From Hydnum rufescens UP504 (Eukaryota; Basidiomycota; Agaricomycetes; Cantharellales; Hydnaceae), in assembly GCA_014904985.1 (NCBI GenBank), contig MU129217.1:1-51823 (forward strand): a stretch of DNA of 51,823 nucleotides, written 5' to 3'. Positions within the stretch are counted from its first letter, which is position 1; every line of letters starts with the position of its first letter. This document shows positions 30,493 through 42,200 of this stretch, one piece after another. The notes under the pieces are model-generated. The model saw only the letters and a list, made by a program, of their open reading frames with translations, was not told where the DNA came from and did no database searches. Position numbers and translations under genes: made by a program.

Positions 30493-31784
30493 TCAAAACT
30501 TCTCTTGGTCATACACATCATTAGGGTGTTTTTTGAATCGAGGGCGATCTAATGCCAACTCCATTTTTATCACCCATAAGTGAGAGACATACCCAAAGGT
30601 CTCATCCAGCAATGGTTGAGTAGCACTTGAACCATACACATCGTGTGCCAAGCATGCGAGAATATGGAGGATTTCATCATACGGACCATCTGTAGGCCAT
30701 ATATTAACCCTGATATCCTTCTTGCCCTGGCGATGGACTTGAGCATGCATCAAAGTGAGCAGGTAATGATAATGCAAGTTGCTTGATAAGATCGGGTGGA
30801 TAGTCCCTTGCATCTCAGCCCAGTCCAGAGAGAATGACACCATGTTCATGGGTCGCCGACGAGCCGAATTGAGTAACCTTGGACATCGTTCGGAGGGTGT
30901 AGCAAGTACAGGGGGAAACCGTTCGGAATTGAAGAAGTGGTGGGCAGCCATAGCCTTTCGATAAGCTGGCGGCGCAAATGAAAGAATCTCAGGGAAAAAT
31001 TGGGACTTGTAGGCATAGGCTTGATTGATGTACCCCAAGTCCAAATTCAAGACATGAGCAGCCGAAGCGGCCTCGGGATCCATGAGGGTGAGCCCCTCGA
31101 AGTATTGTCGGTTGCATCCAGGAGGAGCTTTTGCCCTGAACTGCCTTAGGGCCGTATCGCGCGCCTGCACCGATTTGAACAAAAGGGAAAGATTCCCTGG
31201 ATCCCCACCATGCTTAGCCTTCTTCCAAGCTCACACACCAAATGCATTGATGTCCTCCAACCTGTCCACCCAGTATGCGGACGTACAGTGCCCTAAGTCA
31301 ACGCATGACGCCTCGATGACGTACCAAGTGTCCACTGCCACCGCATTTGCAGCTGGATTCAGGAAAGTGACTGGCGAGGGAGTCATAGGTACCAGTGCTA
31401 TAATGTCAATGGGATGAGCAAACTAAATGATTTAAATAGTGCATAGCTAAACTTACAATGACTCGCTGCCAAGCCGGATGAGATTGGGGCTGGCGGTCTC
31501 TGATGGACTCATACATCTGGGCCATGCCGCCACCCATCCCTGCTCGAACCATCAAAATTTGACGGACTGGCACCCTCCGGTGCAGCCCACGGCATATCTC
31601 TCGAGCCCATCATTCCTGAGGGCCCACGGCTTGAGCCCACTGTTCTGGCCCTCCAATCATTATCGACGGCTACTTCGGATCTCATTCGAAATCCACGCGG
31701 GCCAGTGGGAGGTTGGCGAGACTGCGAAGTTCGAGGAATGGAAGGGCTGGGCCGGTCCGATTGCGTGTCGTGGGGAGGTCGTGA

Positions 31785-32000
31785 GAGCGAAGGGGAGGTC
31801 GTGAGAACGAGGGAGATCGCGAGAATGAGGGAGATCGCGAGAACGAGGGAGATCGCGAGAGTGAGAGGGGAGACCATGAGAGCATGGGGGATGGTCCCGA
31901 GAGCGAGAAGTGTTGTCACGAAAGCGGGGATGGAGGTCATGAGAGTGAGGAGAGAGGTCACGAGAGCGAGGAGAGAGGTTGCGAGAGCGGGGTTGGAGAT
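31785..32000 (-). repeat. 18-bp minisatellite coding SRDLP-type repeats in gene B
   Basis: Tandem copies of GAGATCGCGAGAACGAGG and variants. In the gene B sense direction one frame reads PRSRDLPHSRDLPRSHDLP, an Arg-Ser-rich repeat. Because the period is a multiple of three, all frames stay open, which explains several overlapping ORFs here. Confidence 0.8.
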
Positions 32001-32609
32001 CATGAGAACCATGTTCGGAACACTCATGTGAACTAGAATGTCACCCAGAAGGCCCAGAAGGTTCTCTGGAAGACGATCGTCGACGGTCATGCATCCCACT
32101 GCGCAATTTAGGTGAATGAGACTGATTACTTGAAAGTGCCACAGAAGCACCACGAGTTCCGGTCTGGGCTGAGGGACTCAGGGAACGTGATCGAGTACGA
32201 GGCTGCGGGGGGACAGCTCATGACGTGGGTGGGAGACTTGATGAGAATATGGGGCGGAAGGCGAAGGTGGGTGTGACTTTGAGCCTTGCACAAATATATC
32301 CTCTGAAGGCGACCCAGGAGAAACGACATCAGGCGGAGTAAAAGATCGACGATGGGGTGGTGATCTGGGGGCAGGGGTAAGATCTCTGGGAGTGATGGGG
32401 GAGTATTCAGGTGTATGGGGTCGCGAACCCGGTGAACCTTGTGATGTGACTTGTGGGTGAGCCAAGGCGTGATTACCCACAGCCATTTTCGCAAGCTCAT
32501 CTGCGGCTTTGTCGGCTGAGTCATCATTATGATCCTTTTCATCGTCGCCAACTTCAGAGACATTCTGAGCGGTCAATCCCTCGCCACCGGGAGCATCCTT
32601 GTCTGCGGA

Positions 32610-32800
32610 TCGACGGTTCTCCTCTTCCATAGGTCGATGATTCTCCTCTTCGATAGACCGATGGTTCTCGTCTTCTGTGGGTCGATGGTTCTCCTCTTCC
32701 ACAGGCCGATGATTCCCCCCGTCCATGGACTGGTAGTTCTCCTCTTCCGTAGGTTGATGGTTCTCCTCTTCCGTAGGTTGACGGTTCTCCTCTGCCGACT
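32610..32800 (-). repeat. 24-bp minisatellite coding EEENHRP-type repeats in gene B
   Basis: About eight copies of a 24-bp unit, GGTTCTCCTCTTCC plus a variable part. In the gene B frame they give the 8-residue repeat EEENHRPx, acidic and probably disordered or coiled. Arg/His and Met/Thr/Val/Ile variation is confined to the last positions of the unit. Confidence 0.85.
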
Positions 32801-34950
32801 GGCAAGCACCTTCTGCGCGGTGATCATTCTCTGGGGGCAGTATTTGAGCTCCTTCCTCATGTCTGGGTGCCTCCGCGTCCCCCTGGGAATGCTCCTCTAC
32901 CCGCATTTGAGCATTTTCTTCTGCACGTCTGGGTACCTCAGCCTCCCCCCGAGAATTCTCTTCTACCCGCAGTCGATCGTCATCTTTCTCATCGGTGGCG
33001 TCAGTTCCTTTGCCCTCTGGTGTCCAGCCTCCCCCTTTCTAGGGATATTCTTAGCCGCCTGATGCGCCTCCTTGGTGTACGCTGTTCTCCACATGGTGGT
33101 CAAAAACACGTCGAAGGGTTTCTTCTCCCTGCGACTCAGTTTAATCCGTTTTCTGATGTCATGGAAAACATCAAGATCCCCCCCCCTTGCTTTTTGAATG
33201 TACTTTGCTGCAGCATCCTTTTCAGCAGCACTCTTACCCTCTGCTTCCGCTTTGCGAGCCTCGAATGCTTCATCAGACTCATCCATTTTCTGTCTAATAA
33301 CCCCCTTTCGCCTAACCCCCTTTTCATCGTTTTGCATTTGTTTCCACAAGGCTTCCAACTCATCACCCGTACTGACTTCATCATCATCATCCGACATAGC
33401 CAAAGGACCAGCATGGCTGAACTCAGGAACCGTGGGGGGAGTGGGGGGAGGGGGTATGTCGGAATAATTGGAGGGCTGCAGAGGGGGGTGGTGAAGCGCT
33501 TCCACACCGAACAGTCCTGAAAATCGAAACCTAAGGGCATCCCTTGACCGCCGTTGGATGAGATTCAAATATGCATCTTCATCCAAATAATTGGTCAGAC
33601 GACGAAGCTTGTTGGGGCCGGTAGACTTCACGATCCATACAGGAGGGCGAATAATTGGATGGTGTGGCAGCATCTCAACTGATATGCGATGTGGTTTGGG
33701 CACTGCAGCGGGATTGGACGTGCCAAGGACTGTGTCACGGCATTGTTTTGTCCCATAGACATCATAGCATACACGATCCCGAAGTTCCTCTACACCAAAG
33801 ATTGGCACCCCACGACTCTCTAGCCGTGAAAGGATCATTTGTATTGCAACCAAATTGCATGGCAATGGATATCTGAAGACGGCGCCGACCATGTCATCGT
33901 CGAAACCAAGGCGGGGTACTTCAGTCAAAGGATCCTCTGATGCGATATGATCAATGTATCGGTGCATAAAATAATGAGCTAGGCCACCGTACTCATAGGA
34001 TGCCTGCAGAATATCGCCACAAACTTCGCGTGCTCGACCAAGTGACGGAAATAGACCTTCTATAACCCCTTGTGGGCTACCGATCATACCAAGTGGGGGA
34101 GTGGGAAGAATATCGCAGCCAGGGAGTTTTAACGGGTTCACAACGTCCCTCCAATTTCGAAAGCGAAGTGCGGGATCTATCAGCAAACGCCACTAGTGAA
34201 CTCGCATAGTCATAACCTAGTTTATAGCCATCCTTCGAAATGAAAACAACGTCGGCGGGGGCGGGGAGTAGTGGGTCATCATGACGGCGAACAATATAGG
34301 GCCAATGGGGAGCTTGTGAGTTCAGAGGAAAAGGGATGCGAGTAAAATCGTTGAATTCCAAATAGTTCCCGAGGTCAGGAATTTGATCCCATCTACGTGG
34401 AAGGGGGTCGTAGCAATACAATTCGTTGTCGTCTTCGTTGAATTGATGTACATGAGTATAGTGCCGGGCAGTGTTGGAGAACCTGAGGGTCCAATATTCC
34501 AGTCTGACAAGGCTTGATGTGCCAGGATCATTTTTTGCATGCATAGCGCTATTGGCTAAGATGAAGATGGTCAGGGAAGATTCAAAGAAAAGAACAATGA
34601 AGAAATATCTGACCTTCATATGTACTTCATGAATGCTCCTTGAATGTGCTTTCATTAGCATACACCGAGGTGCTTCCTGCATCAGCACAAGGAACAAGGC
34701 GGGAATAAGGGTTCACTATCATAGGCCTGTCCTGGTCACGGAGCAAAAGACCTTCGGAAAACCCATCTACATGAATTTGGTGCGCAGGAATGACCGCAAA
34801 CTTTTTTGGACCTGTGCTTCCATCTCCAACCACACCTGAGGCAGAGGGAGAATGATCAACAACTTGGTCATGTTCCGAGCCTGTGCTCCTATCTTCCACC
34901 ACGCCCGAGGCAGTGGAAGACAGGTTTGCAACGTGGCTTTGCGATTGCAT

Positions 34951-35039
34951 CGTAGCGAAGCAGTGGGTGCACGGGCTTCGGCAAACCCCGAACTAGCGTA
35001 TAGTGTTGGTATTAGATAATCCTATCTGTAGTAGGTTAA
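34951..35039. other. Spacer between gene B and Rpt3 fragments
   Basis: Short AT-rich spacer. It would contain the upstream region of gene B on the minus strand. Nothing specific is visible. Confidence 0.35.
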
Positions 35040-35343
35040 TAAGCAATTGGATCGCCTAGGACATCGGTACATAGATAACAATCATCTCGTTGGAAATGGA
35101 TAAGAGATTCTCTATGAAGAGTTGCAAGAGGAGGACTACTGCATCAAATACAAGGAACTCGCCCGTCACCTTGAAATACTCGATCTCCAAGAAAGCTATA
35201 TTAAGGATGAACAAGCCAATCTCAAATGTGAACTCATTTGGGCGCGAGAAGAAGTCAAACGCATCCAATCCATACCACTGGTAATCAGCCAGTTCCTCGA
35301 ACCCATCGATCACCTGACAGGAATTGCCACATCAACTCTGTGA
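35040..35343 (+). pseudogene. RPT3: Fragment of proteasome regulatory ATPase Rpt3, copy 1
   Basis: The reading [19 protein letters not shown] continues into [24 protein letters not shown] and [14 protein letters not shown]. This is the coiled-coil and OB-fold entry of the 26S proteasome ATPase Rpt3, where [21 protein letters not shown] is highly conserved. The AAA ATPase domain that should follow is missing: a TGA at 35341-35343 ends it and unrelated sequence follows. The upstream part (35040-35115) has stops where copy 2 is open. It is a captured or duplicated gene fragment, not a working subunit. Confidence 0.85.
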
Positions 35344-35360
35344 CGGTTGATGTGACATGA

Positions 35361-35478
35361 TTTGTGCACGGCATTGGATCGCCGAGAACTTTGGTACATG
35401 GAAAATAACAATCATCTTGTGGGAATAGAGAAGAAAGCTCTCTATGAAGAGTTGCAAGAGGAGGACTACTACATCAAA
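35361..35478 (+). pseudogene. RPT3: Rpt3 fragment, copy 2, 5' part
   Basis: A tandem second copy: ALDRRELWYMENNNHLVG, then [14 protein letters not shown], parallel to 35046-35145 of copy 1. The match stops at codon ATCAAA (35478) and resumes at 37787 with TACAAGAAACTTGCC, so the piece between, including the N gap, interrupts this copy. Part of the wording upstream of EEL is not obviously Rpt3 and may be the captured gene's own N-terminus. Confidence 0.7.
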
Positions 35479-36879
35479 TGGCGGGCCAAAGAAGGTTCAA
35501 ACGCTTTCCCCAATCTAACCCATTGGGAAAAATTCAGGTCAGTTCCTTGGGAAACCCATGATTACTGGGACAGAATGTAGGAATCCAACAAAGCCAAAGC
35601 CTTAAGAGGGGATTAAGGTATTTCGTGATCCCAAACCTTCTTCGGTTTGTGCTTCTGGGAGTGGTTCCACCCCCCCCCAAAAAAATCTTGAGAGTGAGTG
35701 TAGGGCGCAACCAGAGGGAAGGATGGTTTGAGCAATTCAAGATCAAGGAGTGGAAAGTAATACAAGCGGAACATAAATCGAGCCAGTGTATAAATATTGG
35801 TCGTAATAATACTTCAAGATTAATGTTTTCCCTTATGCCATTTAAAATTATATCGGTTTCACCCCCAATTGTATTCGCCTTTGGGCCTGGTATCCCACTT
35901 TTCATTCGCCAAAGAGTGAAAGGCATTGCGGACGAAAACGATTGAATCGACTGGACCCCGTTACGCGAGCTTGTTGGCGGGAATCCAAAAATTCCAAACT
36001 CGTTCCTTTTTAACCAGTAAAGCTGCCCCGTTTTCCAAGGAAAGTTTTCTGTCTCGACAAACCAACAGCCGACAGCTCTGGCCTGCAGACTGTTACGGTC
36101 CCTCCTTTTAGGGAAAAACGGGAACTGACCCAGGTATACGGCTCGCTTACCTGGGCAAACCGTCAAGATACGTTTTTCTCGAGGATCCACAGTTGCTGTG
36201 GTCAGCTGGCCCAGGCGCTAGTCACATGGAAGGGTACAAAATTCGCCTCTTAATCGGGGCGGCAGGGTCCTCCGGCGTTCCCACCCCCAAAACTAATGGC
36301 CCGAGTCCCTCAAGCTCCGTGGAACGTTGCGAAGGCATGTTCGGTCTATCTGGGGGCCGCGTGGTTTGCGTGAACATGGATTCGATTAGGAAAAGGCCTT
36401 TTCAGACCACGTACATACTTTTCTAGCTAATTTCCTCGGAGGCCTAGGATATTGAACAGGAATCTTTAAAGGCCCATCGAATTTTCGTATTTCCAAAGGT
36501 CCAATCGTAGAAGCTTCGGGGCTGCGGAGCGAACTTCATCAGGCCAATAGGCCAATGATTTTCCATGGAGCCCTCCGAATTGCCAAGGGGCAACCCATCG
36601 TGTTTGTTTTTATTGATTGGCCCTTTGTCAGAGATTATTTCATTTGCCGAAAGGAAAGGGATTTCCAATTCAATTGGCCCTTAATATCTGTTTGTATTTT
36701 TTTTAACAAACCTCTTGACCCATTGAATTTCTTTCCCCATCGTTGGTGGGCCGCATGGGTTGACTTACGGCGACGGGGCAAAAAACCCAGCGGGGTTAGG
36801 GACGGGGAAGGACCGCCTTCAGGAAATTGTTTCCCCTGCGTCGAATACCCCCACCCTTTGGAGCATACGATCTATTTCG
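35479..36879. other. Inserted sequence of unclear origin next to the assembly gap
   Basis: About 1.4 kb with no recognised coding content, interrupting Rpt3 copy 2. It is rich in short homopolymer runs (CCCCCCCC AAAAAAA at 35671-35686, TTTTTTTT at 36697) and looks like sequence with duplicated homopolymer bases. That is what an unpolished long-read gap fill would give. ORFs here are short and overlapping. A real insertion of an unknown element cannot be excluded. Confidence 0.5.
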
Positions 36880-37786
36880 NNNNNNNNNNNNNNNNNNNNN
36901 NNNNNNNNNNNNNNNNNNNNNNNNNNNNNNNNNNNNNNNNNNNNNNNNNNNNNNNNNNNNNNNNNNNNNNNNNNNNNNNNNNNNNNNNNNNNNNNNNNNN
37001 NNNNNNNNNNNNNNNNNNNNNNNNNNNNNNNNNNNNNNNNNNNNNNNNNNNNNNNNNNNNNNNNNNNNNNNNNNNNNNNNNNNNNNNNNNNNNNNNNNNN
37101 NNNNNNNNNNNNNNNNNNNNNNNNNNNNNNNNNNNNNNNNNNNNNNNNNNNNNNNNNNNNNNNNNNNNNNNNNNNNNNNNNNNNNNNNNNNNNNNNNNNN
37201 NNNNNNNNNNNNNNNNNNNNNNNNNNNNNNNNNNNNNNNNNNNNNNNNNNNNNNNNNNNNNNNNNNNNNNNNNNNNNNNNNNNNNNNNNNNNNNNNNNNN
37301 NNNNNNNNNNNNNNNNNNNNNNNNNNNNNNNNNNNNNNNNNNNNNNNNNNNNNNNNNNNNNNNNNNNNNNNNNNNNNNNNNNNNNNNNNNNNNNNNNNNN
37401 NNNNNNNNNNNNNNNNNNNNNNNNNNNNNNNNNNNNNNNNNNNNNNNNNNNNNNNNNNNNNNNNNNNNNNNNNNNNNNNNNNNNNNNNNNNNNNNNNNNN
37501 NNNNNNNNNNNNNNNNNNNNNNNNNNNNNNNNNNNNNNNNNNNNNNNNNNNNNNNNNNNNNNNNNNNNNNNNNNNNNNNNNNNNNNNNNNNNNNNNNNNN
37601 NNNNNNNNNNNNNNNNNNNNNNNNNNNNNNNNNNNNNNNNNNNNNNNNNNNNNNNNNNNNNNNNNNNNNNNNNNNNNNNNNNNNNNNNNNNNNNNNNNNN
37701 NNNNNNNNNNNNNNNNNNNNNNNNNNNNNNNNNNNNNNNNNNNNNNNNNNNNNNNNNNNNNNNNNNNNNNNNNNNNNNNNNNNNNN
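36880..37786. other. Assembly gap (907 N)
   Basis: A run of N from 36880 to 37786. ORFs spanning it are meaningless. Confidence 1.
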
Positions 37787-37857
37787 TACAAGAAACTTGC
37801 CCGTCACCTTGAAATACTCGATCTCCAAGAAAGCTATATTAAGGATGAACAAGCCAA
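37787..37857 (+). pseudogene. RPT3: Rpt3 fragment, copy 2, 3' part
   Basis: [20 protein letters not shown] followed by EQAN is the same segment as 35148-35219 of copy 1, with two base differences in the first ten codons. It breaks off at codon AAT, where copy 1 continues with LKCEL, and is joined to unrelated Pro/Ser-rich sequence. Confidence 0.85.
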
Positions 37858-38403
37858 TATCTCCTCCCCATCCCCCACTCCCTCTGAAACTGGCCCGTAC
37901 CCCGACATCCCTGTTGGCTGGTACTTACCGTTATCGTCATCCTCGACTCCTACGGCCTCGTCGGCGGACTCTCCTGCAGTCGCAGATGTGGCCACCAGCT
38001 CTGGGCTCCTAGCGTTGGTGACAAGCGAAAACATGTCCCAGATGAGGATTCTGGGGCCAGTATGCCACCCACGAAACGGTTCAAGGGGGCCGACGATGGG
38101 TCCCACAGACGCCGATCCGGGTCCCACAGAGGCCGATCCGGGTCCACAGAGGCCAATCCGGGTCTCACAGAGGCCGATCCAGGAATTGTGGGCGACGAGA
38201 TGGAGGGCATGGAACACCCCCTCGGCGATGGTGACGCGATGGATATCGACGCGGCCGTGGATGGTGTGGAGCGCGCTCTCAACCATGATGACGCGATGGA
38301 TGTCGACTTGGACATGGATGATCTGAATGAACGTATCAGGCACCGTATGCTTAGAGTCCCTCTTTTGGAGTTCGTTGCTGTGAGGATTACGTATCTATCG
38401 TGA
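37858..38403 (+). CDS. Partial ORF of unknown function, acidic C-terminus
   Basis: The frame ending at TGA 38401-38403 has a basic stretch KRKHVPDEDSGASMPPTKRF (two possible nuclear-localisation clusters). Then come ~19-bp tandem repeats coding RRRSGSHRGRSGST, and an acidic tail with two copies of DAMDIDAAVDG / DAMDVDLDMDD. The most likely start within the segment is the Met at 38062, but the basic cluster lies upstream at ~38020, so an upstream exon is likely. No family recognised. Confidence 0.4.
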
Positions 38404-38546
38404 TGTTCGTTCTTCATTTTTGCTTTCCCAATCTTTTGTGTATGTAATGTCTACTACACCCCCTTGTCCCCCCAGATTGGGGAGTTATCCCTTCGACGTC
38501 AGACGAGAAGTTTAAGGGTTTGCAGTATCATTTATGTATATAATTC

Positions 38547-38932
38547 GTGATAATAATACAGTACTACAGATGCTGTGAGTCTGAGAATGTTTTCAGGTCC
38601 CTCCGATGTTATGCATACACGCGTCTCTGCAATCTGCATAAACGAGTTCAAGATACCCGGTCCACATATACAGGCATATACCAACTGCTCAAGGTGAGTA
38701 TTTTTTATTTCTTGTTTTCTGGGACACTAACAAAACCTATGTTCTGAGATTGCAGTGGCTCAGAGCAGGTACATCGCCGTCCATCGCTCCCATCATCACC
38801 GAATCCCGAAGACTACGTAGCACACCAGCTCGCCCTGGTGTATACAAAGTCTCTTGGTGGCATAGGACGACCAAGTACTGCATTCAGCTCTGCCTGTTCT
38901 GTACGCAGTCTCTTTTTTTGCAACGCTCTTGA
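38547..38932 (+). CDS. Two-exon fragment of unknown function
   Basis: The exon ending YTGIYQLLK at 38693 joins in frame, through a 62-nt intron (38694-38755, GTGAGT...ACTAAC...GATTGCAG), to WLRAGTSPSIAPIITESR. The combined ORF closes at 38932. The clean in-frame splice argues for a real transcribed gene fragment. The 5' end is open, and the Met at 38547 may not be the start. No family recognised. Confidence 0.45.
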
Positions 38933-39240
38933 CTGCGGAGCAAGACTTCACCTCGTCCTGTTACCTGCGACGTCTCCTTTGAGTAACACACCCTCTCGGT
39001 GACCAAACAGAAGACGGCTTTGCCTGTTCTTCTGTAACGTCTCACAGGCCTCCGACGACTGCACTGTGTTACGGCTCTGCCTGTTAACCGGCTACGTCTC
39101 ATCTCGCTACACCAAGGCATCATCACCAGTGTTCTTGCCTTGGTTTATTTCATCTTGAAGTCCTACTGTCCTCTCCTCCGTAAGTTAAACTTCCAGTGCC
39201 ATAGCAAAGTTCAGTCCTAATATCGTTTGTAACACAGAAT
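38933..39240 (+). promoter_or_regulatory. Upstream region of the KDZ gene with a 5' UTR intron
   Basis: Three degenerate repeats of CT.TGCCTGTT...GTAACGTCTCA lie near 38890-39105. An intron, 39180-39237 (58 nt, GTAAGT...CCTAATATC...AACACAG), ends three bases before the ATG at 39241. The transcript probably starts upstream and the first exon is non-coding or very short. Confidence 0.5.
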
Positions 39241-42200
39241 ATGAGCAAAGCTGTACTTAAGCACCTTAGTCGGGTCGCACAGGAACGTATGGGTATTGTG
39301 CCACCGAAACATGATGACGACGACTTGGGTCCACCATCCTCTTCCAGCACCCGTCCACCTAAGCATCGGCGTTCGCGGGCGAAGTTCCCTTCTGAGGAAA
39401 TTATTGCTGAAGGGCCCTCAGGAGATATTCTTGCGATTGATCTCCCATATCGTTCCCCTTCTCCCAACACAGGAGGTCCTTCAGAGCCAGAGGCATCGTT
39501 TGTCCCTCTAGTTCTTGATGACACAGCAGAGCCTTTGCATTCGTCCAGAATTCATATTGCAACCGACACTCGCTCTCGCCATGCTCGTGGCAAGGCAGCA
39601 GCGGCTATCCGGTGGAATCATGTTGTTATCCCATCCCTCATTCAGCCTTTCATGTTGTTTGAGCGAGAGCGATTATTGCACCAGGAGGAACATACGGTTC
39701 AGGTTGAGGAGGCTTGCAGATGTGGGAAACAATGGAGACTCCTCAAAGTTCTTTGCATGTACTTTGAACGCTTGGAAACCATTGAATTCCATGTGTGCAG
39801 TTGTCCATCCCGGACCGCTGCAAGACAATTGGTACTGCGCGGTTTGTTCCCATGTGCCCCACTTCACCCTTCGTTGGCCGTCAGCATTGACATGTTAGAA
39901 TTCGTGGCCGAACTCTTTGTTCAACAAGCTCCAAATGAACGAGCATGGGCAGCCACCTTGGAAACTTTCCTCAAGCGTCGAGGGTTCAAATTTGGGGGAA
40001 ATGATTCCTTACGTCGCCGCTTTGCTACTGCTCTTGCCCAATACCAGGTGCTTGTCCGGGTGATCAACCAAGAGATGTCAGCTGTAGTTGAGAGTTGTCG
40101 AGGGCAGGTGCTGTCCACTAAGGGTGATGGTAGTGCAGGGTCCCAGGCAGTGTGTGAGGACAGTTTGAATCCTGAAAATTCCGCCATTGGGGGTAGTGAA
40201 AGCAATATCCACAAGCTTGATGTTGATATGCCTATTCCAGAGCGACAGTACAACAATGCCCATAGGCGCGCTGGTCCATATCACTGTGGCGATGATGAAC
40301 TCCCCAGTCTCTACCTCCAGTCTTGCTGTCCGTTGTGCTTTGGGGGCTCGCAGACTATTGGTCTCCCCCTTCAGGCTATCGTGTGCATTGATGCAAATTT
40401 TCAACTCAAGCGGAACCGAGACAAGGATCTGAGGAAGGATCACAAGGGGGAAACCGGATCTAGAGATCCTCTGATAGTTTCCCCACAAACCATTTTGCTT
40501 GAGCAAAGCCAGGTTGACATCATGGAAGCAAGGGTCAATGAATTGCGGCCACCCCGATCAAAAGGGAGAGCAGAGCAGAAGCGGAAGGCTGATGAAGTGG
40601 ATGACGACACTTCTAGTCCATTGGAAGATGACAAAGTAGAGGCAGGGCTTGATGTACCAAATTCTGTATTGGACAGATGCGAAAAATCGTTCATTGCTGC
40701 TGATGGGGACAGAGTCAAGGCATCAACACAATATTTTGATGACACTGGAGTGATGGCATGCTTGTGCCGCCATGACATACCCCTTTTTCTTGCAAACATG
40801 CGCACTGCGGGCGAGAAACAATTCTATGCCTTTGCCCTGTTGGATGCACTGCTTTCTGAGCTTCCGAGACGTTGGCATATTGGCCTTTTGTATGATATCG
40901 CATGCCAAATTCATCGTAGTCTCCTCAAATGGGACTTTATTCCAGAGTGGGAGGGGCGCATTGAATTTGGAGTTTCTGTCTTCCATGCTTACGGCCACCA
41001 GTGGACTTGTCAGCTTTGGTATCACCCTCGTAAATCTGAAAAGTGGGGACTGTCAGATGGTGAAGGATGTGAAAGGTTCTGGAGCCAGTTAAAGAGGCTC
41101 ATTCCTGGTCTCCAGGTCACTGGTTATCACCGTCGCTTGTTCATCCTTGATATCCAAGCTGAACATATCATGAAGTCCAAACTAGTTACAGTTGGTCGAT
41201 GGCTGAAGGACAGGGTGAATACAGTGAGGGGACGGATAGCTGAGGGTGAAGAAGTCCTTGATGAGCTGGTCAGTTCATGGCTTATTAAAACAATTCGAGG
41301 ACCAGAGGGCATTTCAAAGCAAACTGGTTGTCCGTCGGTCCAAGAACAGTGGGGCAGCATTGATAGATCGCATCCTTGTACTCCGAAACACTGAGGCTTC
41401 GCTGAAGGAACGATTGAAAGAGTTGAGTGCTGAGTTGGAGGGTCTAGTTCAGAATCCAGATACCTGGTCTCTACAAGATGAGATAAATGGTTCAGTTTTG
41501 CAGACCAGGCGCAGTCTTACACGAGTAGAGGGGGATATCAAGAAAAAGACTGAAGACCTCCGACTCACTGACTTTAAGTCATTCAAGGACTTTCAGCGAC
41601 TTAAAAAGAGTGCATGGCTCAACAAACAGCTCAATATCCGCATTGTCCTTGATCAATTACTTGTCAAACTCCGTGCACGTAAATTTGAGCTGGCCAATCT
41701 AGACCGTGGCCACACAAGCAGGGAACTTGACAACCAGCATCGGGATCATATAGAGAAGGCCACGAAAGGGTGCGAACGTGGGATTCAGGCAACAATCAGG
41801 GCTTATGAACGTCTTCGGAGGGATATGATGATGATGAGGGGGAAGGATGGAGTTGCTAAAGATGCATATATCCCACCTGAAATCACGACCTCGGTGTACA
41901 AGTTGGATGTGGATGAGGACATCTGGCTGGCTCAAAGTATGGAGGGGTTGGCTCAGTTTCCAGGCGGGGTAGTGCCAGCATGGCTCTCGGATGCTTCTGT
42001 CAGGGTTGGGATTAGGGCGGCACAGGAGGTTGTGAATTGCAAGGAAGAATTGAAGCGCTGTGCAGCCGAGCACTCAAATCTTCGCCAATGGCTGGAGACA
42101 GAGTACCTTGCCACACAATTCGTCTTTAATCATTCCACTAATGTGTGTGTCCAACATTTTGCACTCCAGAGACTTCACCGGTTCTTTGACCTTGTCTCTA

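Larger units (their letters stand above)
30493..34950 (-). pseudogene. Gene B: long multi-exon gene of unknown function, decayed
   Basis: Consecutive minus-strand segments read as one gene. From 34950: a start with a duplicated ~28-residue SASGVV.D.STG unit; an intron to the acceptor TTCATCTTAG near 34549; a conserved-looking region (WTLRFSNTARHYTHVHQF, DPALRFRNWRDVVNPLKL, ASYEYGGLAHYFMHRYIDHI); an acidic/basic linker; EEENHRP repeats; an Arg-Ser/SRD-rich region; and a last exon ending QEKF at 30493, preceded by a 59-nt intron (31398-31456). Breaks: a frame change near 34190, homopolymer shifts near 33030 and 32207, a TGA at 32041-32043 (CGA-type), further frame changes near 31780 and 31540, and a TGA at 31231-31233. 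Homopolymer breaks could be sequencing errors; the nonsense codons look mutational. No family recognised. Confidence 0.55.

Noticed and set aside
31509..32153. Hydrophobic repeat ORF (LALVTSLLTLMTS) suggesting a membrane protein
   Set aside because: It is an alternative frame of the 18-bp minisatellite, which stays open in all frames; the Arg-Ser frame fits the neighbouring gene B sequence better.
36555..38326. Very long ORFs of 330-499 codons across 36796-38326
   Set aside because: They are mostly N from the assembly gap and carry no sequence information.
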